Assembly (NCBI GenBank): GCA_027946375.1
Contig: JAPEUT010000084.1
Location: 1 to 64,000, forward strand
From: Neodidymelliopsis sp. IMI 364377
Taxonomy: Eukaryota; Ascomycota; Dothideomycetes; Pleosporales; Didymellaceae
Reading direction: 5' to 3'
DNA: 64,000 bases
Below, piece by piece: positions 12,083 through 22,252 of the stretch. Both the position numbers and the translations under genes were made by a program. Positions within the stretch are counted from its first letter, which is position 1, and each line of letters begins with the position of its first letter. The notes under the pieces were generated by a model, which saw only the letters and a list, made by a program, of their open reading frames with translations, did not search any database and had not been told where the DNA came from.

Positions 12083-13435
12083 ATGAGTTCTGCACTCCAG
12101 GGCCCCTATGTGGGAATGGACCACACAACAAGCGATCTAGAGCCTGCCATAGAACTGAAACGGACCGTCACTGGGAAGAGGATATATTCAGGGCCCAACG
12201 CTTCCGCTGCAGATATGTTCAAAGCCTTAATTCCTGCAGCGCTCATGATCATGGCTGTTCTCTGGATTAACGCATCCCATGTTTTTGGAATGTTCCACGA
12301 TCAAGGAGCTTATGTCCACAGAGCGAGAGTCGCATTGGCAGACTTTGATGGAGGCAATTTTGGTCAGGCTTTGCAAACATCTGCAGCATCGAACAACGGG
12401 TCTTATGGATATCCCACTTATGTTAATGTTGACACCACTGGCTCTTCTCCCGAACAGATTAGACATGAGGTCTTCAAAGGCACCTACTGGGCTGCGATCG
12501 TGGTACAGTCTGGCGCCACAGCTCGCTTCGAGGACGCAGTGAACGGTACAGCCACTTCCTACGACTCAAGCGCCGTCTACACATACTACCTACTCGACGC
12601 ACGATACTATACTTTGTATTCGTCGAGCATCTTATCCACAACCGTGACCACCGCTTCAGCTGCGGCGGGCATCTTCAGCGCCCAGTTCATCGCACCACTT
12701 CTTGCCCGAGGCGAATTCGCAAACACTACCGCAGCCTTAGCTGCGCTTGCTGGTCCTGCTCGCGCTGTTGAGATGCCTGCTGCGTTTCAGACCTTCGGTG
12801 ATCTTGACGACAAAGCCTTCATCAACACTCTTGGCGCCGTCCTCCCGATCATCATGCAGTTTTTCTTCATTATGGCCTGGAATGGTGTATGCAATGGCAT
12901 GCACTTGTACGCCGCGTACGACCTCCGAACACACATCCTGGCACGCCTTTTTTGGAGCATAGTCTGGCCAATCTTCTCCAGTCTGTGCACAGCTGGATGG
13001 ACCTTTACATTCCGTGGTTCATACCACATGGACGCGAAGATGTTCTTCGCTTTCTGGACCGTCACCTGGGTGTTCAGTATGATCTGTTTCGATGTACTAG
13101 ATGTCATCACAGGATTCGTGTCTATGGCTTACGTGCCGTTCCTGTTCTTGTCTTGGGTCATCTTCAATGTTGCGGCCGCTCTTGGTCCGCCAGAGATACT
13201 CAACCACTGGTACCGCGTCAACTATTTCTTCCCTTCTCTACACTGGTACCGGACGTTCATCACCATTATTACGAAAGGTGCTTGTAACAATTTGCATTAC
13301 ACGCTGCCAGTGTTGGCTGTATGGTTGGTTGTGATGAAGCTCTTGAGTCCTTTGGCTACAAAGAACCGAGTTAGGAAGGCACAGGAGATTTTCACATGGT
13401 ACAACCAGAGGGACGCTATTGGCGGACCTCATTAG
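12083..13435 (+). CDS. DUF3533 / SNG1-like multidrug-resistance membrane protein
   Basis: An intronless 450-residue frame. A cytosolic N-terminus is followed by one membrane segment at about residues 47-66. A large extracytoplasmic domain with possible N-glycosylation sites (NGS, NGT, NTT) comes next, then five further hydrophobic segments from about residue 255 to 420. This one-plus-five arrangement, and motifs such as AWNGVCNGMHLY and the C-terminal segment with W-Y-R-V-N-Y-F-F-P, fit the DUF3533 family. That family includes yeast Sng1, which confers nitrosoguanidine resistance and is linked to plasma-membrane lipid asymmetry. It resembles ABC-2-type permease folds but has no ATPase partner here. 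The ATG follows a C/T-rich leader with A at -3. Its 3' end converges with the ThuA-like gene only 128 bp away. Confidence 0.88.
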   Translation: MSSALQGPYVGMDHTTSDLEPAIELKRTVTGKRIYSGPNASAADMFKALIPAALMIMAVLWINASHVFGMFHDQGAYVHRARVALADFDGGNFGQALQTSAASNNGSYGYPTYVNVDTTGSSPEQIRHEVFKGTYWAAIVVQSGATARFEDAVNGTATSYDSSAVYTYYLLDARYYTLYSSSILSTTVTTASAAAGIFSAQFIAPLLARGEFANTTAALAALAGPARAVEMPAAFQTFGDLDDKAFINTLGAVLPIIMQFFFIMAWNGVCNGMHLYAAYDLRTHILARLFWSIVWPIFSSLCTAGWTFTFRGSYHMDAKMFFAFWTVTWVFSMICFDVLDVITGFVSMAYVPFLFLSWVIFNVAAALGPPEILNHWYRVNYFFPSLHWYRTFITIITKGACNNLHYTLPVLAVWLVVMKLLSPLATKNRVRKAQEIFTWYNQRDAIGGPH

Positions 13436-13563
13436 GGATCTTTGTTTCTGCTCTCGCATCATAGCCTGTACTGTTTATCATACCCCGTTTAGCGTATAAC
13501 CTTAGATCTTCCTAATCATAGACTTTGCCCTGCATGTTGCCAACTTCGGCCACACTGCCGTGA

Positions 13564-14259
13564 TCACTGTTCACTTTCCTCCCGCCTCGCAGTCCACAGA
13601 ATCGCCTTTAGCACTAAGTCCATGAACCAATCGTCTTCATACGCCTCATCAAAATGACCCAACGCAGTATAAACACTTCTTCCCCCTTCAAACTCCTGAC
13701 ACCACGCCAACGGATGATCGTCGCCATGTTTGCCACCCTTGAACGTCTTCGTGTCACCACGAAGCAAAATCCTCAAATTCTTGTTCTCCGCTGGATGCGT
13801 CTTGAAATTGTACCACTCATCCATCCACCGTCCTGGAGGTGCTTGAGACGCAATGATTGGGTGAGAGGGATCTGATACTATGATAGAGCCGGTCTCAGGA
13901 TCAGGATGCATATCAAAATGCGCTCCTATCAGTTTTCCGAACCATGGACAGTTGGGCATACCATTTGCAGAGCCGTGGATTGCGACGACACCACCGCCAG
14001 AGTGAACAAAGCTTTGTAGCGCGGAGAGCTGGTCATCTGTAAGGATGGTGCCTGAAGTGTGTAGAAAAATGATGACTTGGATTCTTGCGAGATTTGAGGG
14101 GTCGAAGACGGTTTCTGCATCTTCGCTTGCGAGTACGTTGAGCAAGTCTGTTTTCGCCACTAGACGTGTAATAGCATCTATACCAGCAAGAATGGAATCA
14201 TGCCGATAGCCAGCGGTTTTGCTGAAGATGAGAACATTGGTGAGGCTTGTGGTGCTCAT
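13564..14259 (-). CDS. ThuA-like domain protein
   Basis: A single exon. The chosen ATG at 14259 gives 231 residues starting M-S-T-T-S-L, immediately before the first beta strand (NVLIFSKTAGYRHDSI). An upstream in-frame ATG at 14349 would add 30 residues with no family resemblance. The ThuA-like (trehalose-utilisation type, glutamine-amidotransferase-like) fold is seen from the first strand and the Y-R-H motif, then a Gly-rich G-G-G-V-V-A-I-H-G turn, a D-E-W-Y-N-F segment and the C-terminal ALGH segment. In bacteria ThuA acts on disaccharides or keto-sugars; fungal members are uncharacterised and could be sugar-modifying enzymes. No signal peptide is seen, so a cytosolic location is likely. 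Gene order gives no pathway clue. Confidence 0.87.
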   Translation of the reverse strand: MSTTSLTNVLIFSKTAGYRHDSILAGIDAITRLVAKTDLLNVLASEDAETVFDPSNLARIQVIIFLHTSGTILTDDQLSALQSFVHSGGGVVAIHGSANGMPNCPWFGKLIGAHFDMHPDPETGSIIVSDPSHPIIASQAPPGRWMDEWYNFKTHPAENKNLRILLRGDTKTFKGGKHGDDHPLAWCQEFEGGRSVYTALGHFDEAYEDDWFMDLVLKAILWTARREESEQ

Positions 14260-14494
14260 GGCGTTTTGAGATGTTGTGAGTTGAGTTGGAATGTAATGAA
14301 GGATAGAGCTCATGAATTTGCTGTAGAAATACTGGCTTTCCGTAAGCACATATGTGTAAGAATCACTTCTATTAGGCTAATCTAAATTCTGGTGACGTCA
14401 TCTTTGAGCTGCAAGCCAACTCCATTACCTCCAGTGGTATCAACAGCCGAGCTGCATGTAAGATTGATGCAGAGGAAAGTTCAACTTCTTGGCC

Positions 14495-17400
14495 TTATGA
14501 CTGTGCACTGATGCCACTGCCAAATACTTTATCAATCCTTGCCGCGCGCTCCCAAATGATCTCTCCCTTTCCATCACCTTCCTCGTTGAATTTTCGTCGG
14601 AAATACAAAATTCGGTGCTGCGGGATGAATTCCTCATCCGTTTGCTCGGTCTTCCATTTCTCAAGGCTAGTTTCCTTAGCACCTAGGAAGCGGTCTTCAT
14701 ATCCGATGATGTAGTCTGCTGGATCCAGGTTGGGATCCCAACGAAGCCGATTGATCACATCAGATGCTGGTCGTAGCTTTGACGAAGACACTGGTGCCAA
14801 TGTTGAAATTGGCTTAGAGCGAATGGGAAACTTGGAAGAGTTGGCCTGCTCCTCGTCGGTATCATCAGGTTCTTCCTCGTCGTCTGAGTCAGGCTCGATC
14901 TCCACGATGTAGTCACCCCATTCGCGATCATCAAGTCGAAGGTCCTGGACTTCGCGAGATTTAGCAAGTGACACATTCACCCAGCATGTGCCGGCATCAT
15001 AGTTTTTCTCGTCTGTCCTGAGCTGGGACAGAAACCTATCAAGGACCTTCTCTAAACTCTGCTTGGACAGCTGGCGCTCTTCTTGGTTGTTGGATGCGGC
15101 TACTTCTGTATTCTTAGCAAGACCGATGAGGTAACAGCCGTGGTAATCAGTGTTGACACCAGAGTGGTCTGACTCTGTATCGGTAAAGCGTGCAGGCCAT
15201 ATTCTGATCTCGAAGTTGGGCAAAATCTTGTTGATATCTGAACAAATCAGTCACTGCATTGTCTGTCAGATCTTTTTTTTTTTACTTACCCACGACGAGT
15301 GATAAGCTTCGTGATTCCACCCAGCCGACCAAACCTTTGCCTTTCGACAAGGTACGACCCCAGAACTGGATATCAATCTTGACGTAGGTACTGTAGCCCT
15401 GCAAGAATCGAGTTTCTCCAAGCCCTGTGTTAGTCAGACCAGGCACGCTCGATGCTTCAAAGAAATCTGTCCAAGTTACACCGGGCTCCAGGAGTTGCTG
15501 GCATGCAAACCTGAACTCCTTCGCTAGTATCTGCAACCCAGGTATCGTGGAAGTGTGCGCCACGTTGGAGTTCGGTGCATGGAAACCGAGCACCACCATG
15601 GGCTCACGCGCAGTTCGGTGGTAGCGGGGCTTTTGCTTGTGAAAAAATGCATCGTAGACCATATTACTCGCCCAGTCGAAGTTGGCATAGTAGTGGAAGA
15701 ACGTGGCTACAAGATCATCGGCACTAACTGAATGTGTTCCTTGAGCATTGGTCTCGTGCGAGACACGCTTGTAGACCCAAGACAGCATCAGCGTTATGTG
15801 TATACCACCTAGGAATCCAAATTTCGACGAATAGACCCCACGCTGCGTCGCCCAAAGCTTGATGGCGCGGTATGCTAAGCCAAAAGTTTCGAGAGATGGT
15901 AGAGTGCGCCGGATGTAAAGCAAGTCGCGATATGACTTCAATTTCCGTAGAGAGAGAATAGAGAGGTTGAAGGTTGGGTCAGAAGCTGGCAAGTTTTGGA
16001 AATCAGACCATCTAAGCTGATCAGTAAGTTTTCCTGGTATGAGAAAGATTATGCGTACCTTTCGACAATTCGAGCTGCAGGACAGTATTGCAGATCCGTA
16101 GGGATTCCGTTTACCGAAAGCTCAAGCATACTACCTGTGCTTGCTTCAACCTTCCGCAGTATACGAACGCCTTGGCTCTCGGCCTTCTGTAACCTTTGGC
16201 GAGCAAGCTTGAAAAATGTCTTCGAACTTATAGTCCCAATGCAGAGACAATCAATGTCGGATTGCAAGGTATCGACTTTCATGGCGTAAGAGCCCACCGT
16301 TACCATGACCATCGGAATCTCCACTGTCGATGTGTCCACGCTTTGTGAGGTACCGAGAACAACACTTTTGAGAAGTTCGAAGGCTGCTTTGCGTTCGAAC
16401 TTCTCTTGTCCACTAAGAAACATGCCATGTTCGGAAAGAACCGATTCCAACGCTTGGTTCTGTAGGTGAGGAATATGCTGAGGCTCCATCTTGAGACTCT
16501 CGAGAATTTCCAGGTGGTCCAAAGATAGCTGCTCGGTATGTTTCATGAGCTGTAACGACGTTCTTATACCTGAGTGATCGCTGGGAACCACACTAATACC
16601 GTTGGTGTCTTCAGGAAGACCGAACATGTTGAAATGGACTACACGAAGAGCTTCTTGCGGTCGAATCAAGATACGATCATAACGCTGTGGTCGGTTTTGG
16701 GAAGTTCCAGATGTTGCTGTTGCGAGTAAGTTATTCCTTGGATCGAAAGTGGCGCCTTCTTCGCCTTTGAAGAGCTCGTCAGCAGCTTCGTATGACTCCG
16801 TTGAGTGCTCAACTTGGGTAACAGACCAAGCATCAAGAAGACCATCTCCGGCCAGCATGCTCTCGATCGTAGATAACGTAACACCTGTCTGGCTCGAGAT
16901 TGATTCATTCTTGAGTGCAGTTTCGATGGTGTAAGCTGAAGTGGCGATGTTGAAGTCTCCAGCAATGACCCATGACTGATCAGTGTACTGCTGGGTCAAA
17001 TGTCGTAGTAAGTTCTGCACTTGTATCTTTTTAGCAGCAACGGAACCATCGGTCAAGCCACATGTTAGGTGGATGCCTGCGACGACCAAAGATTCACCAC
17101 ATACGAAAGAATCGAACACTGCGATGACAGCCCCCTTGTGCCTGCGGTGAAATGGTAAAAGTTCCCAGTGGAAAGGGTATTTGCTCAAGATGACTATGTT
17201 CCGAAGGCTGGGAAGTGGTCCAATATCCGGCTGGGTCGGCGGCGCATGTGAAGTGAATGGATACTCGCTCTGAACGTTGGCATTTCCCAGCAGAATTGAC
17301 AGGAAATCATCTGACACTTCCTGCAATACCAGGATATCTGCCTTGGCAGAGCTCGAAAGCAATGTACTAATGAGTAGGGGGTCGCGGTCCCGCTCTGGAG

Positions 17401-18259
17401 GATATTCTGAATCGACTAGAACATTGTAGCTCGACACCGTCAAAGAGCTCGGCTCGCTATTTTTTTGCTTCGTATTCGCCATAACCACCCACTTGTTCTG
17501 TTTCTGGTCGAAGAAGAAGGTCTTGCCGGGTTGAGCCGCGCGACTGAAGGCTGTTGTTGATATGCAACATTCGTCCTCATCATCATCTTGGTCTTCACTG
17601 GTAGAGATGGTCGGGGTACTCTTGAGCCAATACTCTGAAATCTTAGGTGCTGATACAGTTCCAGAAGGAGCAAGCTCGATTACACCCCACAACCGCATTC
17701 GATTAGCTGATTGCTCGCCCGGTGTTCGCTCCCGAATCAAAATAGCCAGGTAGCCAATCTCGAAGTCTATGGCAGGTAGGTATCGCGTTTTGGACAACAA
17801 CAGCTCTAGCGAAGACATTGCGTTATCTTCAGTCTGACCAATTGTCAAGTGGAAGTTGTGGGGCGTAGATTTACGACCAAGAGCCTGTAGGGCTAAAGAT
17901 CTCAGTGTTTCTAGGTTTTGCCCCGAGGGTGCTGGAGACTCCTGGATAATTGCAGTGCTATTGTGTCGTTGCTTGAATAGAGCCGCGGAGTCAAGCTTGA
18001 TTTTTCTTGTCGTGTTCGCGTTGATGTTTTTGTCGAAGTGGGACTGAATTTGTTGCTGGGCCTGAGGCAAGCATTCGACTGCAACAAATGGATATACAAG
18101 ATTCAAATGCGCTGGCCATCGCCCGTAGGACTTGTCGTAGAGCTCGCGTAAATTGTCGACATGTTCACACTGCTCGACTGGCGGGAGTACACATAGTGCT
18201 GTATCGTATGAAACTGTTGACATGGTATAGGAAGCTGAAGTCCCCTCAGAACCCGCCAT
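14495..18259 (-). CDS. Four-domain RNA-processing protein: 2H phosphoesterase + EEP nuclease + poly(A)-polymerase-type nucleotidyltransferase + MJ1316/DUF504
   Basis: Three exons, 18259-16059, 16011-15290 and 15237-14495, with introns of 47 and 52 bp, encode 1,221 residues. Residues 45-185 form a 2H (2'-5' RNA ligase/cyclic phosphodiesterase-like) domain with H51-L-N and H137-L-T. Residues 272-570 form an endonuclease/exonuclease/phosphatase domain with YN near 279, LQE at E314, H397, GDFN at D435 and the closing SDH at D561-H562. Residues 640-735 hold a nucleotidyltransferase core with GS at 656-657, SDID (D668, D670) and a third acid near D722. A poly(A)-polymerase central domain follows (GFLGGIHITLML), then an RNA-binding part to about 1080. 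An acidic linker precedes an MJ1316/DUF504 domain at about 1132-1214. All key residues of the nuclease and transferase are present. The first ATG was used; M13 is an alternative. Likely role: recognising, trimming and re-extending damaged or cyclic-phosphate RNA ends. Confidence 0.9.
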
Positions 18260-19299
18260 GACGCTTTAGTTGCAGAAACGCTGGAATCTAAAAGGGAAAG
18301 AGGGGTATTTTAAAGTTGAGCGACAGATAAATATCAACGCGTGGCTTGAAGTTTGCTACATACATCGAGAAACATAAGATCGTACTTATACATCACGCAT
18401 GAAGTCGACAGCCTTACAAACTGTTGCTAGGATTACACTCATACCTAGTTGGGATTGAGAGTATGACTCCGCAAGCGCTTTACAGCTCCTGTGGAGCCTT
18501 ACCTGACAGTGCGTGAAGTGACGAAAAGTGAGTCATTCGCGCTAGTGACAAAACGAGACACAGTCCTGCGCCACTAGAGCACAGCCGCTACCCTAGAATC
18601 CATTCTGACCACCATCGGTGGTATATAGCTTGCAGCCATGGAGGTTGGGAAATGTTCTGGGACAATGATGTGAACTCAGAAAGACGGGAGGTGATGACGG
18701 CAACAACGCGCCTGGAGGATGGGATGTGGCTGGATCAGGCTAGCGCAAGAGTTTTTGGAGCTAACCTTGACCGGCCTTCTCTGTTCCTCAAGGCGACCGT
18801 TACAACTGTACAAATGCTAGTGAACATGCTACGATGCTGCAGCTCCTCGAATACATTGCAGGGATCACATCCGATATGATTGGTTCTTTAACGTACACAC
18901 CTAGGTTGAAATCCATCGCGAACAACGCCAGCGTTTAGTTAGTACAAGAAAGGGCTGAGAATTTGGCACAATCATTGCAACAGTAACTGCTCATAATCGG
19001 GATTTCTTCAACATGTAGTAACGACACACTCGGACTGACAGACTTCAGCTAGTCGTATTCCAATGCTTACACACACTGTGCGTCGTGGCTGGCTATCCTT
19101 CCAAGTAGCCCATTGTGAAAGAGTGAGTACACTGGCACTGCATGTGCCTCCGAGGATATAGCATTGTATGTTGAGAGGCTTTTCACTTCGGCTCTACACG
19201 TTGTATCCAAGCCCGATCGAAATATAACTTCGCGCACTCTCGTCATCCAACAACCCTCAACAACTCCTGCAGCTTGAGCAGTCAACTAGTGTTTACAAG
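18260..19299. other. Divergent promoter region between RNA-processing gene and BTB gene
   Basis: About 1 kb separates the two divergent starts. A C/A-rich leader with CAACAACCCTCAACAACTCC precedes the BTB ATG. A 75-residue open frame at 18652-18879 has no distinguishing feature. No other gene is seen. Confidence 0.5.
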
Positions 19300-20097
19300 A
19301 TGTCTTTCGAACAGGCTCAAACAGATATCTCGGCGCAGCTAAAATTATCGAATTCACCCATCATCGATCTCATAGTCGGGGTTGGGAGTAAGCAGCGGAC
19401 GTTCAGAGTACAGGAGCTGCTTCTCAAATCTCGGTCGCCTTACTTCAGAAACGCTCTGAAGAAAGGTCAGTTCAGCGAAGGTGAGGAACGAGTGATCCGG
19501 TTTCCAGAAGAAGAACCTTTTGTCGTCTCTAGATACCTTACCTTCCTTCGAGATCCTAAAACTCTCTCTAATTACAGCGACGATCAGTATGTCTTTGACG
19601 GAGAACAGGTTCCTAGATATTTCACGCTCTTACACATACCGTTTGATGTGAAGTACAGATTCCTAGCGAAGGTCTATGTGCTTGCAGAAATGCTGATGGA
19701 CGATAAGATGAAAGCAGATATCTTGAAGCAGCTACGACTGCTCGGCCAAAAGCGTTTCATGGTCGACGGAAGGATACAAGCTGCGGCTCCGCCATCCGAA
19801 GGTATCCGTATCCTCTACAACGGCACGCCCGAAGACGACGATGTCCGGTACATGCTCGTTGATCAATGCGTTGCGAACGGGTACGACTCAGATCACTTCC
19901 GTGCTCATCAGAACGCTCGAGATAAACTGCCGCCAGAATACCTGTACGATCTGAGTATGGAGCTGATGATAGGACACTCCGCAGTGCGTCAGTTCGATGA
20001 CTTCAACCGGTTGGTCCGGGAGAAAGATTCCCAAATCTGCATCCTAAACAGCCGCATCGCCGAACTCAAGATTCAACTCGAGCAACTTAGTCAGTGA
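19300..20097 (+). CDS. BTB/POZ domain protein
   Basis: An intronless 265-residue frame. Residues about 20-150 match a fungal BTB/POZ fold: IDLIVGVGSKQRTF, then FRVQELLLKSRSPYFRNALKKG (shown in part: SRSPYF), a basic/acidic FSEGEERVIRFPEE strand, F-V-V-S-R-Y-L-T-F-L and a helix ending A-K-V-Y-V-L-A-E-M-L. The last about 30 residues form a short coiled coil with heptad-spaced Leu/Ile (ILNSRIAELKIQLEQL). Fungi hold many such stand-alone BTB proteins; they usually dimerise or serve as Cullin-3 adaptors, but few are characterised. No kelch, MATH or zinc-finger region is present. The protein is predicted cytosolic or nuclear. Its 3' end converges on the methyltransferase gene 410 bp away. Confidence 0.85.
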   Translation: MSFEQAQTDISAQLKLSNSPIIDLIVGVGSKQRTFRVQELLLKSRSPYFRNALKKGQFSEGEERVIRFPEEEPFVVSRYLTFLRDPKTLSNYSDDQYVFDGEQVPRYFTLLHIPFDVKYRFLAKVYVLAEMLMDDKMKADILKQLRLLGQKRFMVDGRIQAAAPPSEGIRILYNGTPEDDDVRYMLVDQCVANGYDSDHFRAHQNARDKLPPEYLYDLSMELMIGHSAVRQFDDFNRLVREKDSQICILNSRIAELKIQLEQLSQ

Positions 20098-20507
20098 TAC
20101 TAGACAATATGTCCTTAGCTTGGACTGTAGTCAACGCAATCTCAGGAGAGGCCAATAGTAGGGCTAGTCTGTGGTGTGTAATCTACAGTAAGTCTGGAGC
20201 TTTGCTCGACACCTTGATCTTTCTTAAGGACTTGGACACACATCGGGCTAAAGCAATGCCTGATCACAACGACCGCATCTACTTTTCACGCTGTTTGTTA
20301 GAATTGGCCTACATAGAGTGACTAAAATGCATTCCTTATGGATCGTAGGATAATATGTCTTGGACCATGATTTGCAATTGTGAAAACCGGATAGAGGCTC
20401 AAGTCAACAGCACCCTGTACTGAAACGCCGGAGTACGCCCAAAGCAATACGCCTAAATGAAACAAGAACTTGGTGGGATAGAATCGCGCAGCATTTTCTA
20501 GTGCACT
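20098..20507. other. Convergent intergenic spacer
   Basis: A 410-bp gap between two converging genes. It presumably contains both 3' UTRs. I see no gene or repeat in it. Confidence 0.5.
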
Positions 20508-21617
20508 TTACTGCCTCCACAGTACACTTCTTTCATCCTTTGCATTGACCCAGACATACTCGGTACACCTCGGGTTGCTCTTTCCCTTGCCCAGTGTGAC
20601 AGCAAAGAGGTTGATCTCAATCCATGCAGGCCTCATACCCATCCTCTCGAGCCTCTCCCACCACTTCCTGAACCTCTCGAAGTCGACCTTGTCGGTGATG
20701 TCTCCGTTGCCGAGATGCAATTCGATCATGACTTGGCCAATTGGTAGCACACTTTTCCCACTCGCACTTTGAATCCCATCAAAGGCATCCATGAATGTGT
20801 CGAGTGCGTCATACTCTGATCCCTCAATGTCGATTTTCAGGACGTCGATGTAGGTGTGATTGTTCTCCCTCATCAACGTTGGCAGTGTCCAGAACGCTGG
20901 TGACTCTTCATGTTTGTCCTCCTTTCCCAGGCCAACCTTCTTGAAGAAAGTGCGGTGTCGCTCTGATGTCGGGATCTGTTTCCCCCATCCTTCAACAGAA
21001 AAGTCATAACCCCATATCCGAGCACTAGGAACGCGTTCGAGCATTTCAGCTTCAAACGACGACTCGCCATTGATACCAAAGCTGTAGATCACCAGTCCCT
21101 GCTCTGCGGCTTGAATCGCTGCCTCACGTACTTCAACGGCTTCCGCACTGATTGGCTTGGGTGTGGGCATGCTCTCATAGATACTCATTCCGCACACCCA
21201 CTTACCACCATCACCCAGACGGCCTACTCGTTGAAAGTCGTGTGGGCATGTCCATGTTGCGGGGAAGAAGTCCCAAACGGTGAATGGGTACTTCATGAAA
21301 TCGGTCGGGAAGAAGGGGATCTTAGGGTTCGCTGGGTGGGACGTGGCCATCTTTTCACGTTGCTCAACGCTCTTTTTCCATGACTTCTCCGAGAGGGCCA
21401 TACGGTCACGGAGCCATGTGGGGGGGTATGAAGGCAGCTTCGATGTTTGCGAGAACGAGGGAAGGAATGCGTATGTTCCAGCATCGTCGTTTTGGAAGAG
21501 TGCTACAACGAAGAGGAAGACGATTATGATAGCGGCGATTCGACCTGGCAGTTCGTTAGCTTAAGGGGTCGAGTCGGGTATCACGAATGCTGACGAACCT
21601 GTCGACGACCGAATCAT
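20508..21617 (-). CDS. Membrane-anchored methyltransferase-like protein (METTL24/Methyltransf_22 type)
   Basis: A tiny first exon (21617-21599, 19 bases) splices over a 54-bp intron into exon 21544-20508, giving 351 residues. The first exon was added because it supplies an ATG and an N-terminal transmembrane helix (I-A-A-I-I-I-V-F-L-F-V-V-A-L-F) in frame. Starting at the internal ATG at 21401 would lose the anchor. The catalytic region has a conserved DFQRVGRLGDGGKWVCG stretch, an SAM-site-like YSFGINGESSFE, a GYDFSVEGW strand and IDIEGSEYDAL with an acid at about D245. These fit the Methyltransf_22/METTL24 group, whose substrate is unknown. A type II membrane protein facing the secretory lumen is inferred, so a glycan or secreted-protein substrate is possible. 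Confidence 0.85.
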
Positions 21618-22252
21618 CTTGAGAATTGTATTACGAAGTAGTATGGTACAAGGAGGGGTTCACGAGTGATAGCGGCAGGTTTTACGAGTGTACACTCAGG
21701 TGTTGAACGAGTCTACAAACAGAATTTGAAGATGGAAAGTCACGTTGGTGAATATACGGCGGCCTCGATCAAGTCATTGAACTCTCGGTCTCGGGCAAAC
21801 ACCACTTACTGCCAAGTGCAGCAGACAGCGGGATACGTTGGCGAGATCGATATCTGCGACTTGCAAGGTATCGCCAAGGTACTGTGACATGCTACGACGT
21901 TGGCAGTGAACCCGAGGCGGTATGCGATCGGCCCACCGATATGACTGGTGCGACTAATGCCGAGCATTCATGCTCTCCAGTTTCCGTATTGGAAGATGGG
22001 ATGTTGGAGTTGGTCTCAATTGGTGGTCATGCTCGGTTTCCGAACAGCGGGGAACGTGGGCCTTTGGACCCCACAGCCATGTTTCATCCAGCGGGATCGG
22101 CAGGGTATTGCGTGGCTCACAAAACACTTCTGGAAGGCACCGGGACTTTTTGACGTCACAGATAGATTTAATGGTGGTGAGATGTGGAGGTCGGACATAT
22201 TCAAATTGAAAGTCTATTTTCGGCAGTTCACAATGAGGCGAATCATCAACAC
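21618..22252. other. Intergenic spacer upstream of methyltransferase, downstream of MFS gene
   Basis: About 630 bp. Several overlapping short open frames occur on both strands, but none has a family signature. I see no gene here. Confidence 0.5.
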
